The position numbers were made by a program, and so were the translations under genes. From assembly GCA_036382695.1 (NCBI GenBank), contig DASVHF010000058.1:1-13109 (forward strand): a stretch of 13,109 bases of DNA, in the 5' to 3' direction. Below the pieces are notes generated by a model that saw only the letters and a program-made list of their open reading frames with translations, did no database searches and was not told the DNA's origin. The stretch comes from DASVHF01 sp036382695. GTDB lineage: Bacteria > Patescibacteriota > Microgenomatia > Woykebacterales > RBG-16-39-9b. Shown here piece by piece: positions 12,439 to 13,109 of this stretch (position 1 is its first letter; every line of letters begins with the position of its first letter).

Positions 12439-13109
12439 GTGAACGAGCCGATCGAAGTTCTTATCGCTGGCATGGGTGGTATGGGCACCGAAGTAGCCAA
12501 ACGATTACTCTATCAAAACCATGTGGGGTTCCGTTTGCTACCGTTCGCCTTGACTGGAGCAGACGACACTAGACCAAATGTGTCGATTGCCGGCTTTCCA
12601 ATCAAACTCGTTCGGCCGGAAGGCCACCGTGATGTGTTGCTGGCCAACCCCCATGCCATAGTGGTGGATTTCACCTGGTCTGACGCTATTGCCCGCAACG
12701 CGGAGCTTTATGTAGAAACCGACCACAACTTCGTCATGGGCACCACGGGTGATCAAACACACGCGAGATTACCATTGCGAAAGCCCAATTGTCCTGTGTC
12801 AGCCGTCATTGATGTCAACATGGGAATTCCGCTGGTGGTGGTTAAATCCATGTTGGAGGCAGCAGCGGAGTTTTTCCCGGGCTCTCTGGAGAGTTACACC
12901 CTGACGATTAAGGAAAGCCACCAGAAGACCAAGAGAGGTGTCTCTGGTACGGCTGAGGCTTTCCGGGAGTTGTTCGGGGAATTGGGCGCTCAGATGGCTG
13001 GGGACATCGAGTCTATTCGGGATCGGGAGGAGGGTCACGGATACCACTGGTTTGCCTTACGGAGTACAGACGGAACCGTTTCGGTCGAAATTAACACGAA
13101 GGTCGACGG
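12439..13109 (+). CDS. dapB: 4-hydroxy-tetrahydrodipicolinate reductase, plant-type (3' end outside the window)
   Basis: The first 223 codons of a DapB-family enzyme, which reduces hydroxy-tetrahydrodipicolinate with NAD(P)H on the way to diaminopimelate and lysine. Visible motifs are the Rossmann dinucleotide loop GMGGMG (11-16), VVDFTW (75-80), GTTG (101-104), NMGIP (127-131) and the catalytic-region motif ESHQKTKRGVSGTA (159-172). The E-S-H-Q-x-x-K-x-x-x-S-G-T-A form is that of plant-type DapB rather than the bacterial HHxxKxDAPSGTA, and the usual Asp after the Lys is Gly167 here. The GTG start at 12439 has GGGAGGAG 4 bases upstream. The gene is GC-richer than most of the window (32 of 60 in line 12661, against 24 of 60 in line 9301) and has its own promoter, so it probably begins a new operon. 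The frame is intact to the window end. Confidence 0.85.
   Translation, partial: MNEPIEVLIAGMGGMGTEVAKRLLYQNHVGFRLLPFALTGADDTRPNVSIAGFPIKLVRPEGHRDVLLANPHAIVVDFTWSDAIARNAELYVETDHNFVMGTTGDQTHARLPLRKPNCPVSAVIDVNMGIPLVVVKSMLEAAAEFFPGSLESYTLTIKESHQKTKRGVSGTAEAFRELFGELGAQMAGDIESIRDREEGHGYHWFALRSTDGTVSVEINTKVD

Overview
The window looks like a piece of a Candidate Phyla Radiation (Patescibacteria) chromosome, possibly near Microgenomates or WWE3. This is an inference, not a sequence match. It rests on compact gene packing, a Gram-positive-style type IV pilus cluster (minor pilins with pilN and pilO) next to housekeeping genes, many starts without a Shine-Dalgarno site, and an unusual pair of genes that I associate with Chloroflexota and CPR genomes. 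TGA serves as a normal stop throughout, so the code is standard. Most genes are moderately AT-rich. Two blocks (about 6820-7320 and 12439-13109) are clearly richer in G+C.

Layout: 1-462 is the 3' end of cysS. 500-5441 is a same-strand type IV pilus block: a large PilV-like minor pilin carrying Ig-like domains, a second prepilin, a PilX-like protein, PilN and PilO. It converges, with an 8-base overlap, on ychF (5434-6315, minus strand), whose protein appears to lack the family's helical hairpin domain. A small coiled-coil protein (6397-6654) diverges from ychF. Next is a self-contained unit, 6739-7373, with a consensus promoter, a TTG-start arginine-rich protein of unknown function and a strong terminator hairpin.

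7404-8910 is the rpsF-ssb-rpsR ribosomal/replication cluster. It is interrupted between rpsF and ssb by 283 bases that hold two oppositely oriented arrays of a degenerate 7-base repeat, and a partial duplication of the ssb start that forms a 41-codon upstream frame. Downstream on the same strand are an ASKHA-fold MutL-like protein, its partner with probable barrel-sandwich-hybrid repeats, and a membrane-anchored S41 (CtpA/Prc) protease. The window closes with the start of a plant-type dapB gene behind its own promoter.

How the genes fit together: the pilus block supplies the minor (probably tip-forming) pilins and the inner-membrane PilN/PilO alignment proteins. The motor ATPases, platform protein, PilM and prepilin peptidase lie outside the window. 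RpsF, SSB and RpsR form the classic conserved trio. The MutL-like gene and its partner overlap by 4 bases and almost certainly act together, but their function is unknown. The points most worth a second look are the heptamer arrays, the duplicated ssb start, the MutL-like pair and the domain-deleted YchF.
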